Shown in pieces: positions 52,239-58,561 of a DNA stretch of 58,561 nucleotides (its first letter is position 1; each line of letters starts with the position of its first letter). The notes below the pieces were generated by a model that had not been told where the DNA came from, did no database searches, and was given only the letters and a program-made list of their open reading frames with translations. Both the position numbers and the translations under genes were made by a program. This DNA is from Bacteroidales bacterium (lineage in GTDB: Bacteria > Bacteroidota > Bacteroidia > Bacteroidales > UBA932), in contig JAFLUX010000007.1 in NCBI GenBank assembly GCA_022508605.1, positions 1-58,561 on the forward strand, given 5' to 3'.

Positions 52239-54454
52239 GAAGCTATTTCACAGAGGAACTTTATTCTGACAAGGCGTATTTCCATGTCGTCGTAGTCGGA
52301 CCCGAGGGCGGCAAGGGCATCGGCCACGGAATCGGATGTCGCCTCCTCCCTGAAGTAATCGTATATCTCCCCGACTATCTCCTCGTCTATGTTTTCGTTT
52401 ATGTAGTAGTCCAGGTTGAGGGAAGTGCCAGTGCCCACTATGGCCTCTATCTCGGTCATCAGCTCATCCGTATCCATGCCGCGGGCAGCGGCTATGTCTT
52501 CCAGGGACATACACTTGTCTATGCTCTGGATAATGAATATCTTGTTGGCCGATTTGCTCGGGGCCGACTTGAGCACGAAATCGTCCGGTCTCTCTATTTC
52601 ATTCTCTTCCACATACTTGCGTATGAGGGCGACAAATTCTTCCCCGAATTTGCGCGCCTTGCCCTCTCCCACTCCCTGACAGTTGCGGAGCTCTTCGACG
52701 GTGACGGGATAGAGTATGGACATGTCGTCGAGGGCCGGGTCTCCGAATATTATCCACGGTTGCAGTTTGAGACGCCGGGCCACGTCGCGGCGCAGGTCTT
52801 TCAGCATGGCGAGCAGCACCGGATCGCCGGCGCCGCCTCCGCCGCGCATCGCCGCATTGACGGCCTTGTCTTCCTCGTCATCGTCTTCGTCTCCGGAGTC
52901 GCTGCCAGTGAAGACCCTGTCTTCCACCATCTTGAGTTCATAGGGGGCTGCAAGGAAGGCACGCCCGCCGTCCGTGACGCCGATGAGTCCGTAACTTTCT
53001 ATTTCTTTCTCCAGCAGGTGCAGGATAAGGCCCTGGTGTATCACGGTGCTCCAGAACTTGTCGCTGCGGTCGGCGCCCTTTCCGAAGAAAGGCAGGGTGT
53101 CGTGTTTGTACGACTTCACCATCGCCGTGGCGTTGCCGGTGAGTATGTTGGTCAGGTGTTCCAGTTTGAAATGCTCCGGAAGGGCCTCGATCAACCCTAT
53201 CACCAGCTGCATCTGCTCCCGGCCGTCGAAAAGCGGCTTGGGATTGACGCAGTTGTCGCAGGAGCAGCAGTTGTCGTCCGGATAGTCTTCTCCGAAATAG
53301 TTGAGCAGCAGTTTCCTGCGGCACTGGTTGGACTCCGCGTAAGCTACCACTTCGCCGAGAAGCTGGCGGCTTATTTCCTGCTCCGCCACAGGCTTCCCCT
53401 GCATGAATTTTTCGAGTTTGCGTATATCCTTGTAGCTGTAATAGTCTATGCAGTGTCCCTCCTTGCCGTCCCTTCCGGCACGGCCGGTCTCCTGATAATA
53501 GCTCTCTATGCTTTTGGGTATGTCGTAATGTATCACGAAGCGCACGTCGGGCTTGTCTATGCCCATGCCGAACGCTATCGTGGCCACTATCACGTTGATT
53601 TCTTCGGTCAGGAACGCATCCTGGTTCTCCGCCCTTGTCCTGGCGTCCAGTCCGGCATGATAGGGCCGTGCCTTGATGCCGTTGATGCACAGCAGCTGGG
53701 CTATCTCCTCCACCTTCTTGCGGCTCAGGCAATACACGATTCCGGATTTGCCGGGATTCTGCTTTATGTACTTTATCATGTCTTTCTCCACGTCCTGCTT
53801 GTCGCGCACCTCATAGAAAAGGTTCGGACGGTTGAAGGAAGACTTGAACACGGCGGCGTCCTGTATTCCGAGATTCTTGAGTATGTCGCTCTGCACCTTC
53901 GGCGTGGCCGTGGCCGTAAGAGCTATTATGGGCAGACGTCCTATTTCATCCACCAGCGCCCTGATGCGACGGTACTCCGGGCGGAAATCGTGCCCCCACT
54001 CGGATATGCAATGGGCCTCATCCACGGCGTAGAAAGATATTTTCACGCCGCGCAGCAGCGACACGTTTTCCTCTTTCGTCAGAGATTCCGGGGCCACGTA
54101 CAGTATCTTGGTCTTTCCGGCAATCAAGTCGGAGCGGACCTCCTCCATCTGCACTTTGCTCAGCGAGGAGTTCAGGAAATGGGCGATGCTGCCGCTGGCC
54201 GATTCGAAGCCGCGCAGCAAATCCACCTGGTTCTTCATGAGCGCGATGAGCGGGGATATCACTATCGCCGTCCCGTCCATGAGCAGCGCCGGCAACTGAT
54301 AGCAAAGGGACTTCCCGCCGCCCGTGGGCATGAGCACGAAAGCATCACGGCCGGACATCAGATGCTTTATCACCTGCTCCTGGTCGCCTTTGAATGTGTC
54401 ATATCCGAAGAAATCCTTCAGGGTACTGCGGATGGTCTGCGAATCTATGGTCAT
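52235..54454 (-). CDS. recQ: ATP-dependent DNA helicase RecQ
   Basis: A 739-residue 3'-5' helicase for recombination repair. Walker A PTGGGKS (43-49), DEAHCISEWGHDFRPEYRR, motif III TATATPKV, and the helicase C motif GRAGRDGKEG are present. The RQC zinc site is CRRKLLLNYFGE plus CCSCDNC. An HRDC domain lies at about 550-625 (LRRDVARRLKLQPWIIFGD). A further about 110 residues follow, with an HTH_40-like element (KCMSLEDIAAARGM). This long form is typical of Bacteroidota. The 5' end overlaps the DUF1015 gene and the 3' end overlaps dnaG, each by 4 bp. Confidence 0.96.
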   Translation of the reverse strand: MTIDSQTIRSTLKDFFGYDTFKGDQEQVIKHLMSGRDAFVLMPTGGGKSLCYQLPALLMDGTAIVISPLIALMKNQVDLLRGFESASGSIAHFLNSSLSKVQMEEVRSDLIAGKTKILYVAPESLTKEENVSLLRGVKISFYAVDEAHCISEWGHDFRPEYRRIRALVDEIGRLPIIALTATATPKVQSDILKNLGIQDAAVFKSSFNRPNLFYEVRDKQDVEKDMIKYIKQNPGKSGIVYCLSRKKVEEIAQLLCINGIKARPYHAGLDARTRAENQDAFLTEEINVIVATIAFGMGIDKPDVRFVIHYDIPKSIESYYQETGRAGRDGKEGHCIDYYSYKDIRKLEKFMQGKPVAEQEISRQLLGEVVAYAESNQCRRKLLLNYFGEDYPDDNCCSCDNCVNPKPLFDGREQMQLVIGLIEALPEHFKLEHLTNILTGNATAMVKSYKHDTLPFFGKGADRSDKFWSTVIHQGLILHLLEKEIESYGLIGVTDGGRAFLAAPYELKMVEDRVFTGSDSGDEDDDEEDKAVNAAMRGGGGAGDPVLLAMLKDLRRDVARRLKLQPWIIFGDPALDDMSILYPVTVEELRNCQGVGEGKARKFGEEFVALIRKYVEENEIERPDDFVLKSAPSKSANKIFIIQSIDKCMSLEDIAAARGMDTDELMTEIEAIVGTGTSLNLDYYINENIDEEIVGEIYDYFREEATSDSVADALAALGSDYDDMEIRLVRIKFLCEIAS

Positions 54455-55701
54455 TTGTGTCCGTCTAAGGTGTGAATTGCAAGTCCGGAACGCAGCTTAG
54501 GCTCGAACCAGGTTGTCTTGGGAGGCATGATGGTTCCGCTGTCGGCTATGTCCAGCAGCTGCTTCATCGACACGGGATACAGGGCGAACGCCACGGCAGC
54601 GCTGCCGCTGTCCACCCGGCCGGAGAGTTCTTCAAGGCCGCGGATGCCGCCAATGAAATCTATACGCTTGTCGGTGCGCAGGTCCTTAATCCCCAGTATC
54701 TTGTCGAGCACGAGCCGGGACAGCACCGTGACATCGAGGACCCCTATGGGGTCGGAGTCATCGTAGCGCCCCTCCCTGGCCGTAAGCGAATACCAACGGC
54801 CTGCAAGGTACATCGAGAAATTGTGAAGGGCGTCCGGACGGCGCGGCTCCGTTCCGGCATCGAGCACCGTGAAGTCTTCCTCCAGGGCGGAGAGGAACTG
54901 CTCCCGGCTCAGACCGTTCAAGTCCTTGACCACACGGTTGTAGTCCATTATCCGAAGCTGGCTTTCAGGGAAGCACACCGCCATGAACCAGTTGTATTCC
55001 TCCTCTCCGGTATGTGCGGGATTCTGCGCCCTCTTTTCCGCACCCACGCGGGCGGCGGCGGCCGTGCGGTGATGCCCGTCGGCCACATAGAACGCATCCA
55101 CCCGGTCTGCAAAGATTTCTCCGATGCGCCCGACGGTCGCCGCATCATCTATTACCCAAAACTCGTGGCCGAAACCGTTCTCGTCCGTAAACTTGTATTC
55201 CGGGGGGCGCGATGCGGCCTCGGACACTATGCCGTCTATCTCCCGGTTGTCGCGATACGAAAAGAACACCGGCTCTATGTTGGCGTTCTGTATGCGCACA
55301 TGAATCATGCGGTCGTCCTCCTTGTCCTTGCGCGTAAGCTCATGCTTCTTTATGACCCCGGATTCGTAGTCTTCGACGTGGGCGCAGAGCACGAGCCCGT
55401 ACTGCGTGCGGTCGCCCATGGTCTGCGCGTACACATAATAGCAGGGGGTCCGGTCGCGAAGCAGCCATCCCCTCTCCTGCCAGAGACGGAAATTGCTCAC
55501 GGCCTTGTCGTATGCGGCCTGCGAATGTTCATCGGCAATCGGGTCGAAGTCTATCTCCGGCCTCGTGATGTGCAAAAGGGACTTTTCACCCGCCATCCGG
55601 AGCGCCTCCCGCGAATCGAGCACATCGTAGGGCGGCGCGGCGACGGATGCCGCAAATGTCTTGGGCGGCCTGAGGGCGGCAAAAGGTTTGACTCGTACCA
55701 T
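54451..55701 (-). CDS. DUF1015 family protein
   Basis: A 416-residue cytoplasmic protein. The start VKPFAALRPPKTFAASVAAPPYDVL and the core AFYVADGHHRTAAAARVG with FMAVCFPESQLRIMDYNRVV are the DUF1015 signatures. Biochemical function is unknown. In many Bacteroidota a DUF1015 gene lies beside serC and serA, and here those genes are only about 1.3 kb away on the other strand, which suggests a link to serine synthesis. It heads the recQ-dnaG-metG run. Confidence 0.88.
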   Translation of the reverse strand: MVRVKPFAALRPPKTFAASVAAPPYDVLDSREALRMAGEKSLLHITRPEIDFDPIADEHSQAAYDKAVSNFRLWQERGWLLRDRTPCYYVYAQTMGDRTQYGLVLCAHVEDYESGVIKKHELTRKDKEDDRMIHVRIQNANIEPVFFSYRDNREIDGIVSEAASRPPEYKFTDENGFGHEFWVIDDAATVGRIGEIFADRVDAFYVADGHHRTAAAARVGAEKRAQNPAHTGEEEYNWFMAVCFPESQLRIMDYNRVVKDLNGLSREQFLSALEEDFTVLDAGTEPRRPDALHNFSMYLAGRWYSLTAREGRYDDSDPIGVLDVTVLSRLVLDKILGIKDLRTDKRIDFIGGIRGLEELSGRVDSGSAAVAFALYPVSMKQLLDIADSGTIMPPKTTWFEPKLRSGLAIHTLDGHK

Positions 55702-55702
55702 A

Positions 55703-55721
55703 GAATATCAGTTTGATATTC
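55703..55721. repeat. Palindrome at the start site of the DUF1015 gene
   Basis: GAATATCA (55703-55710), GTT, TGATATTC (55714-55721) is a perfect inverted repeat lying between the -7 box and the ATG at 55701. It could be a repressor site, or a hairpin next to the start codon if transcription begins upstream of it. Confidence 0.55.
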
Positions 55722-55753
55722 CGAAGATACGATTTTTAATTTAAAAATGCAAA
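55722..55753 (-). promoter_or_regulatory. Promoter of the DUF1015-recQ-dnaG-metG run
   Basis: TTTG (55753-55750), a 20-bp spacer and TATCTTCG (55729-55722) match the consensus at all but one base of the -7 box. The expected start falls inside the 19-bp palindrome at 55703-55721, leaving a leader of only about 15 nt. Confidence 0.5.
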
Positions 55754-55796
55754 TACCACGAATTTATTCCTCCCGCAAGCGACCTGCGCCAATGGG

Positions 55797-56333
55797 CTAT
55801 TGACCGTCGTAAATCAGTTCTTCCTCCTCTTTGTCCCCGTCATCGTCGAGATCGGCATCCTCCTCCTCATCGTCTTCCGCCTCTACGCCTCCGAGCCCGG
55901 GGATGCGGCGATGCTGCTGGGGAAGGTCTTCAAAGGCCACATAGCCGTTTTCAAATTCCTGCGGCACCGGACCTTTGACCCCGACGAGTTCGGGCATGTC
56001 CAGAGTCCCGGCCTCCTCGCCCTCCAGGGTAATGGTCACGCTCTTGCGCGCCTGCACATCGTAGAAATACACGAACCTGACGATTCCGGCCTTCACCGTG
56101 TCCGCCAGGGACACAGCATCGACAGTGCCGCATCCGAGGTCCACGAGGGCATAACGCCCGGCCACGCTGCCCGCAGCATCGAATGCCTTGAACAGTATGG
56201 GCTGATCCACCGTAAATTCCAAGTCGGCCCGCAGCTGCTTATGGAAAGTGTAAAGCGAGCTGGCCCCGTCTATCCTGTAGACTCTGAAAAAACCTTTGAT
56301 TCCCTCGAGTGTGACCCTGTATGTGTAAACCAT
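55797..56333 (-). CDS. pRiA4b ORF-3-like acidic protein
   Basis: A 178-residue cytoplasmic protein whose first about 130 residues (TYRVTLEGIKGFFRVYRI, YTFHKQLRADLEFT, VRFVYFYD) resemble the plasmid pRiA4b ORF-3-like / IS1096 TnpR-like family, although no transposase is present. The last about 25 residues are nearly all acidic (EAEDDEEEDADLDDDGDKEEEE). Function is unknown. It is divergent from the IMPACT gene and is separated from the DUF1015 gene by 95 bp; it may be domesticated rather than mobile. Confidence 0.65.
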   Translation of the reverse strand: MVYTYRVTLEGIKGFFRVYRIDGASSLYTFHKQLRADLEFTVDQPILFKAFDAAGSVAGRYALVDLGCGTVDAVSLADTVKAGIVRFVYFYDVQARKSVTITLEGEEAGTLDMPELVGVKGPVPQEFENGYVAFEDLPQQHRRIPGLGGVEAEDDEEEDADLDDDGDKEEEELIYDGQ

Positions 56334-56379
56334 AATAGACTTTTCGATTTTTCAGAGTGCGAATTTAAGAATAAATCAC

Positions 56380-56387
56380 TAATTTTG
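56380..56387 (+). promoter_or_regulatory. -7 box of the IMPACT-serC-serA operon
   Basis: TAATTTTG matches TAnnTTTG exactly and ends 7 bp before the ATG at 56395, so the transcript would have a leader of only a few nucleotides. No TTG is seen at the expected -33 position. Confidence 0.4.
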
Positions 56388-56394
56388 GACGGGA

Positions 56395-56991
56395 ATGATC
56401 GATATTTATAAAAGTATTTCTTCTCAGGGAGAAGGATTGTTCAGGGACAATGGCAGCCGGTTCATCGCCACGGCATTTCCGGTGGAGTCCGAAGCCGAGG
56501 TGAAAGAAATAGTGGCCGGCCTGAAGAAGGAATACCACGACGCGCGACATCACTGCTACGCCTACAGGATAGGTGCCTCAGGCTCGATATGGAGGGCCAG
56601 CGACGACGGCGAACCGTCAGGTTCCGCCGGCCGCCCCATACTCGGGCAGATAGATTCGGCCGGCCTGAGCGACATTCTCGTGGTCGTAGTAAGATATTTC
56701 GGCGGAATCAAGCTCGGCATACCCGGCCTCATACGCGCCTACAAGACATCCGCTTCGGAGGCCATCGCCAATTCCGCAGTCACGGAGAAAATAGCCGGCA
56801 GCTGGTATCGGGTAGGATTCGGATACGAGGCCATGCCCGCCGTGATGAAGATTGTCAAGGAACTGGATCTTCCCCAGCGCAAGCGGGAGTTCAGCAGCGA
56901 CTGCACCATGGAGCTGCGCGTCAGGGACAGCCTCAAAGAAGATTTTTTGGAAAGGCTGGACACAATCTGTAATTTTGCCGAAATTTTATAA
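56395..56991 (+). CDS. IMPACT/YigZ family protein
   Basis: A 198-residue protein of the UPF0029/IMPACT family: the N-terminal domain has GSRFIATAFPVESEAEVKE, HHCYAYRIGASGSIWRASDD and GEPSGSAGRPILGQI, followed by VVVRYFGGIKLGIPGLIRAY, all family hallmarks; the C-terminal about 70 residues form a ferredoxin-like domain. In eukaryotes IMPACT regulates Gcn2; the bacterial role is unknown, possibly RNA or ribosome related. It precedes serC by 8 bp and is probably cotranscribed. Confidence 0.9.
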   Translation: MIDIYKSISSQGEGLFRDNGSRFIATAFPVESEAEVKEIVAGLKKEYHDARHHCYAYRIGASGSIWRASDDGEPSGSAGRPILGQIDSAGLSDILVVVVRYFGGIKLGIPGLIRAYKTSASEAIANSAVTEKIAGSWYRVGFGYEAMPAVMKIVKELDLPQRKREFSSDCTMELRVRDSLKEDFLERLDTICNFAEIL

Positions 56992-56999
56992 CTGACATT

Positions 57000-58073
57000 A
57001 TGGACAAAGTTCATGTTTTCAATGCCGGCCCCTGCGTCTTGCCGCAGGTGGCCATAGACCGCAGCATCGAGGCTCTCAGGGATTTCAAGGGCACAGGAGT
57101 CTCGCTCATATCCATATCGCACCGCACCAAGGAATGGGAGGAGGTGATGGAAGAGTGCCGTTCATTGTGGAAAGAGCTGCTCTGCATCCCCGATGACTAC
57201 GAAACGGTCTTCCTCGGAGGAGGAGCGAGCCTGGAATTCCTTTATGTGGCGATGAACTTCCTTGAGAACAAAGCCGCATACCTGGATACCGGCGTATGGG
57301 CGCACAAGGCGCTGCAGGAGGCACAGGGCATAGGGAATGCCTACGCACTGGCCTGCTCAAAAGACCGCAACTACTGCTACATACCGAAAGGATACGAAAT
57401 CCCCTCGGACATAGACTACTTCCACATCACTACCAACAATACCATCTACGGCACGGAGATAAAGACCGACATAGACTGCCCGGTGCCGCTCATCGCGGAC
57501 ATGTCCTCCGACATACTCAGCCGCCGGGTCGACGTGAGCAAATATGCGATGATATACGGCGGGGCGCAGAAGAATGCCGGTCCCGCAGGCGTCACCTTCG
57601 CCATCATACGCAAAGACGCCCTCGGCAAGGTCAGCCGCCGCATCCCTTCCATGCTCGACTACCGCCTGCACATAGACAAGGCATCCATGTTCAACACGCC
57701 GCCGGTATTTTCCATCTTCGTGATGAACGAGACCCTCAAGTGGCTTAAGAGCATGGGCGGTATAGATGCCATACATGCCGCCGATGAGAAAAAGGCCGCC
57801 ACCCTGTATGCCGAAATAGACCGCAACAGCCTGTTCCGCGGAACGGCGGACAAGGAAGACCGCTCCATAATGAACGTCTGTTTCGTCATGGCCGACGGAC
57901 GGGAAGGCCTTCAGGACGAATTTCTTGCGTTCGCAAAGCAGTGCGGCATGGTCGGCATCAAAGGACACCGCTCCGTGGGAGGATTCCGGGCATCACTCTA
58001 CAATGCCTGCACCCAGGAAGACGTCGATGCGCTCGTGAAGTGTATGCAAGAATTTGAGAAACTCCACATTTAA
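57000..58073 (+). CDS. serC: Phosphoserine aminotransferase
   Basis: A 357-residue PLP enzyme that converts 3-phosphohydroxypyruvate and glutamate to phosphoserine in serine (and vitamin B6) synthesis. HVFNAGPCVLPQVAI opens the protein, GGGASLEFLYVAMNF binds PLP phosphate, and Lys191 (IYGGAQKNAGPAG) forms the internal aldimine; RRIPSMLDYRLHIDKASMFN and GHRSVGGFRASLYNA are conserved. Full length. The next gene is serA, 7 bp downstream. Confidence 0.96.
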   Translation: MDKVHVFNAGPCVLPQVAIDRSIEALRDFKGTGVSLISISHRTKEWEEVMEECRSLWKELLCIPDDYETVFLGGGASLEFLYVAMNFLENKAAYLDTGVWAHKALQEAQGIGNAYALACSKDRNYCYIPKGYEIPSDIDYFHITTNNTIYGTEIKTDIDCPVPLIADMSSDILSRRVDVSKYAMIYGGAQKNAGPAGVTFAIIRKDALGKVSRRIPSMLDYRLHIDKASMFNTPPVFSIFVMNETLKWLKSMGGIDAIHAADEKKAATLYAEIDRNSLFRGTADKEDRSIMNVCFVMADGREGLQDEFLAFAKQCGMVGIKGHRSVGGFRASLYNACTQEDVDALVKCMQEFEKLHI

Positions 58074-58080
58074 GAGACAT

Positions 58081-58561
58081 ATGAAGGTATTGCTTGCAAC
58101 CGCGAAACCGTTCGCGACCGAGGCCGTAAGCGGCATCAGGGACATACTCGAGACGGCAGGGCACGAGATGGCCCTGCTCGAAAAATACTCCGGGCAGCAG
58201 GAGCTGGCAGAGGCGGCGGCCTCTGCCGATGCCCTTATAGTCCGCTCCGACAAGGTGACTGCGGAGGTGATTGCGGCGTCTCCGAGGCTCCGCATCGTCG
58301 TCCGCGCCGGGGCAGGCTACGACAATATAGACCTCGAAGCCGCGAGCAGCCGCGGCATAGTGGTGATGAACACCCCGGGCCAGAATGCCAACGCCGTGGC
58401 GGAACTCGCTCTGGCCATGATGATTTACATGGCCCGCACCCAGTTTACTCCGGCCACCGGCAGCGAGATTGCCGGGAAGACCGTGGGGATTCAGGCATTC
58501 GGCAACATGGGGCGCCTGGTAGGGGCCAAGGCGGCCGCCCTCGGGATGAAAGTGCTGGCCG
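58081..58561 (+). CDS. serA: D-3-phosphoglycerate dehydrogenase (partial)
   Basis: The first 160 residues of a D-isomer-specific 2-hydroxyacid dehydrogenase, cut by the right edge. MKVLLATAKPFATEAVSGIR, LIVRSDKVTAEVI and VVRAGAGYDNIDLEAASSRG are typical of SerA. The cofactor loop reads VGIQAFGNMGRLVG, where the middle Gly of GxGxxG is replaced by Gln. It makes 3-phosphohydroxypyruvate for SerC and is in the same operon, 7 bp downstream. Whether it has an ACT domain cannot be seen. Confidence 0.92.
   Translation, partial: MKVLLATAKPFATEAVSGIRDILETAGHEMALLEKYSGQQELAEAAASADALIVRSDKVTAEVIAASPRLRIVVRAGAGYDNIDLEAASSRGIVVMNTPGQNANAVAELALAMMIYMARTQFTPATGSEIAGKTVGIQAFGNMGRLVGAKAAALGMKVLA

Noticed and set aside
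52082..54475. A 797-codon open frame on the plus strand
   Set aside because: Antisense to recQ and the start of dnaG, both unmistakable; no protein family pattern.
3132..58080. tRNA, rRNA or known riboswitch genes in the gaps
   Set aside because: None of the intergenic stretches, which are all short, contains a recognisable tRNA arm pattern, rRNA segment or conserved riboswitch core.

Overview
The window looks like a chromosomal segment of a member of the Bacteroidota, most likely order Bacteroidales, with a fairly high GC content. The reasons are: promoters that fit the Bacteroidota -33/-7 pattern (TTG, about 20 bp, TAnnTTTG); almost no Shine-Dalgarno sequences; SP-II lipoproteins; an intact bat (aerotolerance) operon; a 1011-residue topoisomerase IV subunit A; a methionyl-tRNA synthetase with a KISTS signature and a C-terminal tRNA-binding domain; and a serC-serA pair. 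Family or genus cannot be fixed from sequence reading alone; the GC content would fit a Rikenellaceae-like gut lineage. No rRNA, tRNA, CRISPR array or insertion sequence was seen.

Layout. (1) 1-3131, minus strand: two cell-surface lipoprotein genes, one with a coiled coil and a collagen-like Gly-X-Y stretch (cut by the window edge), one with six Big2 Ig-like domains. (2) 3132-7104: an accessory patch with an AT-rich AAA/DUF4143 ATPase under a palindromic promoter, a BRO-N/DinD-like protein and an AlbA_2/Schlafen-type ATPase with a winged helix. (3) 7131-22382, minus strand: a polyol-type MFS transporter, a small secreted orphan, pyruvate phosphate dikinase with its own promoter, and a tightly packed run (dipeptidyl peptidase, FolC, alpha-2-macroglobulin, PurM/PurL-like protein, PhoH). 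(4) 22436-24645: a histidine acid phosphatase convergent with truA. (5) 24887-33050: the moxR-DUF58-bat operon, in which BatD and BatE are one continuous reading frame. (6) 33055-41066: a GIN-domain lipoprotein divergent from exbB-exbD-tonB-rluB-era, followed by parC. (7) 41179-46836: a complete ABC ATPase, two-permease, adaptor and TolC exporter operon. (8) 46833-55701, minus strand: DUF1015, recQ, dnaG, metG and a second histidine phosphatase, almost all joined by 4-bp stop/start overlaps. (9) 55797-58561: a pRiA4b-ORF3-like acidic protein divergent from an IMPACT protein, serC and the start of serA.

How the genes work together: most of the window is housekeeping (replication and repair, translation, folate and serine synthesis, PPi-linked pyruvate metabolism) interleaved with envelope functions (TonB energisation, bat complex, efflux, periplasmic peptidase, phosphatases and macroglobulin). 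The least ordinary features are the BatD-BatE fusion with a buried signal peptide, the 18-bp repeat tract that builds an RPYGE-rich arm on a pseudouridine synthase, the repeat tail on ParC, the palindrome that wraps the -7 box of the DUF4143 gene, and an intrinsic terminator sitting directly in front of the MFS start codon.
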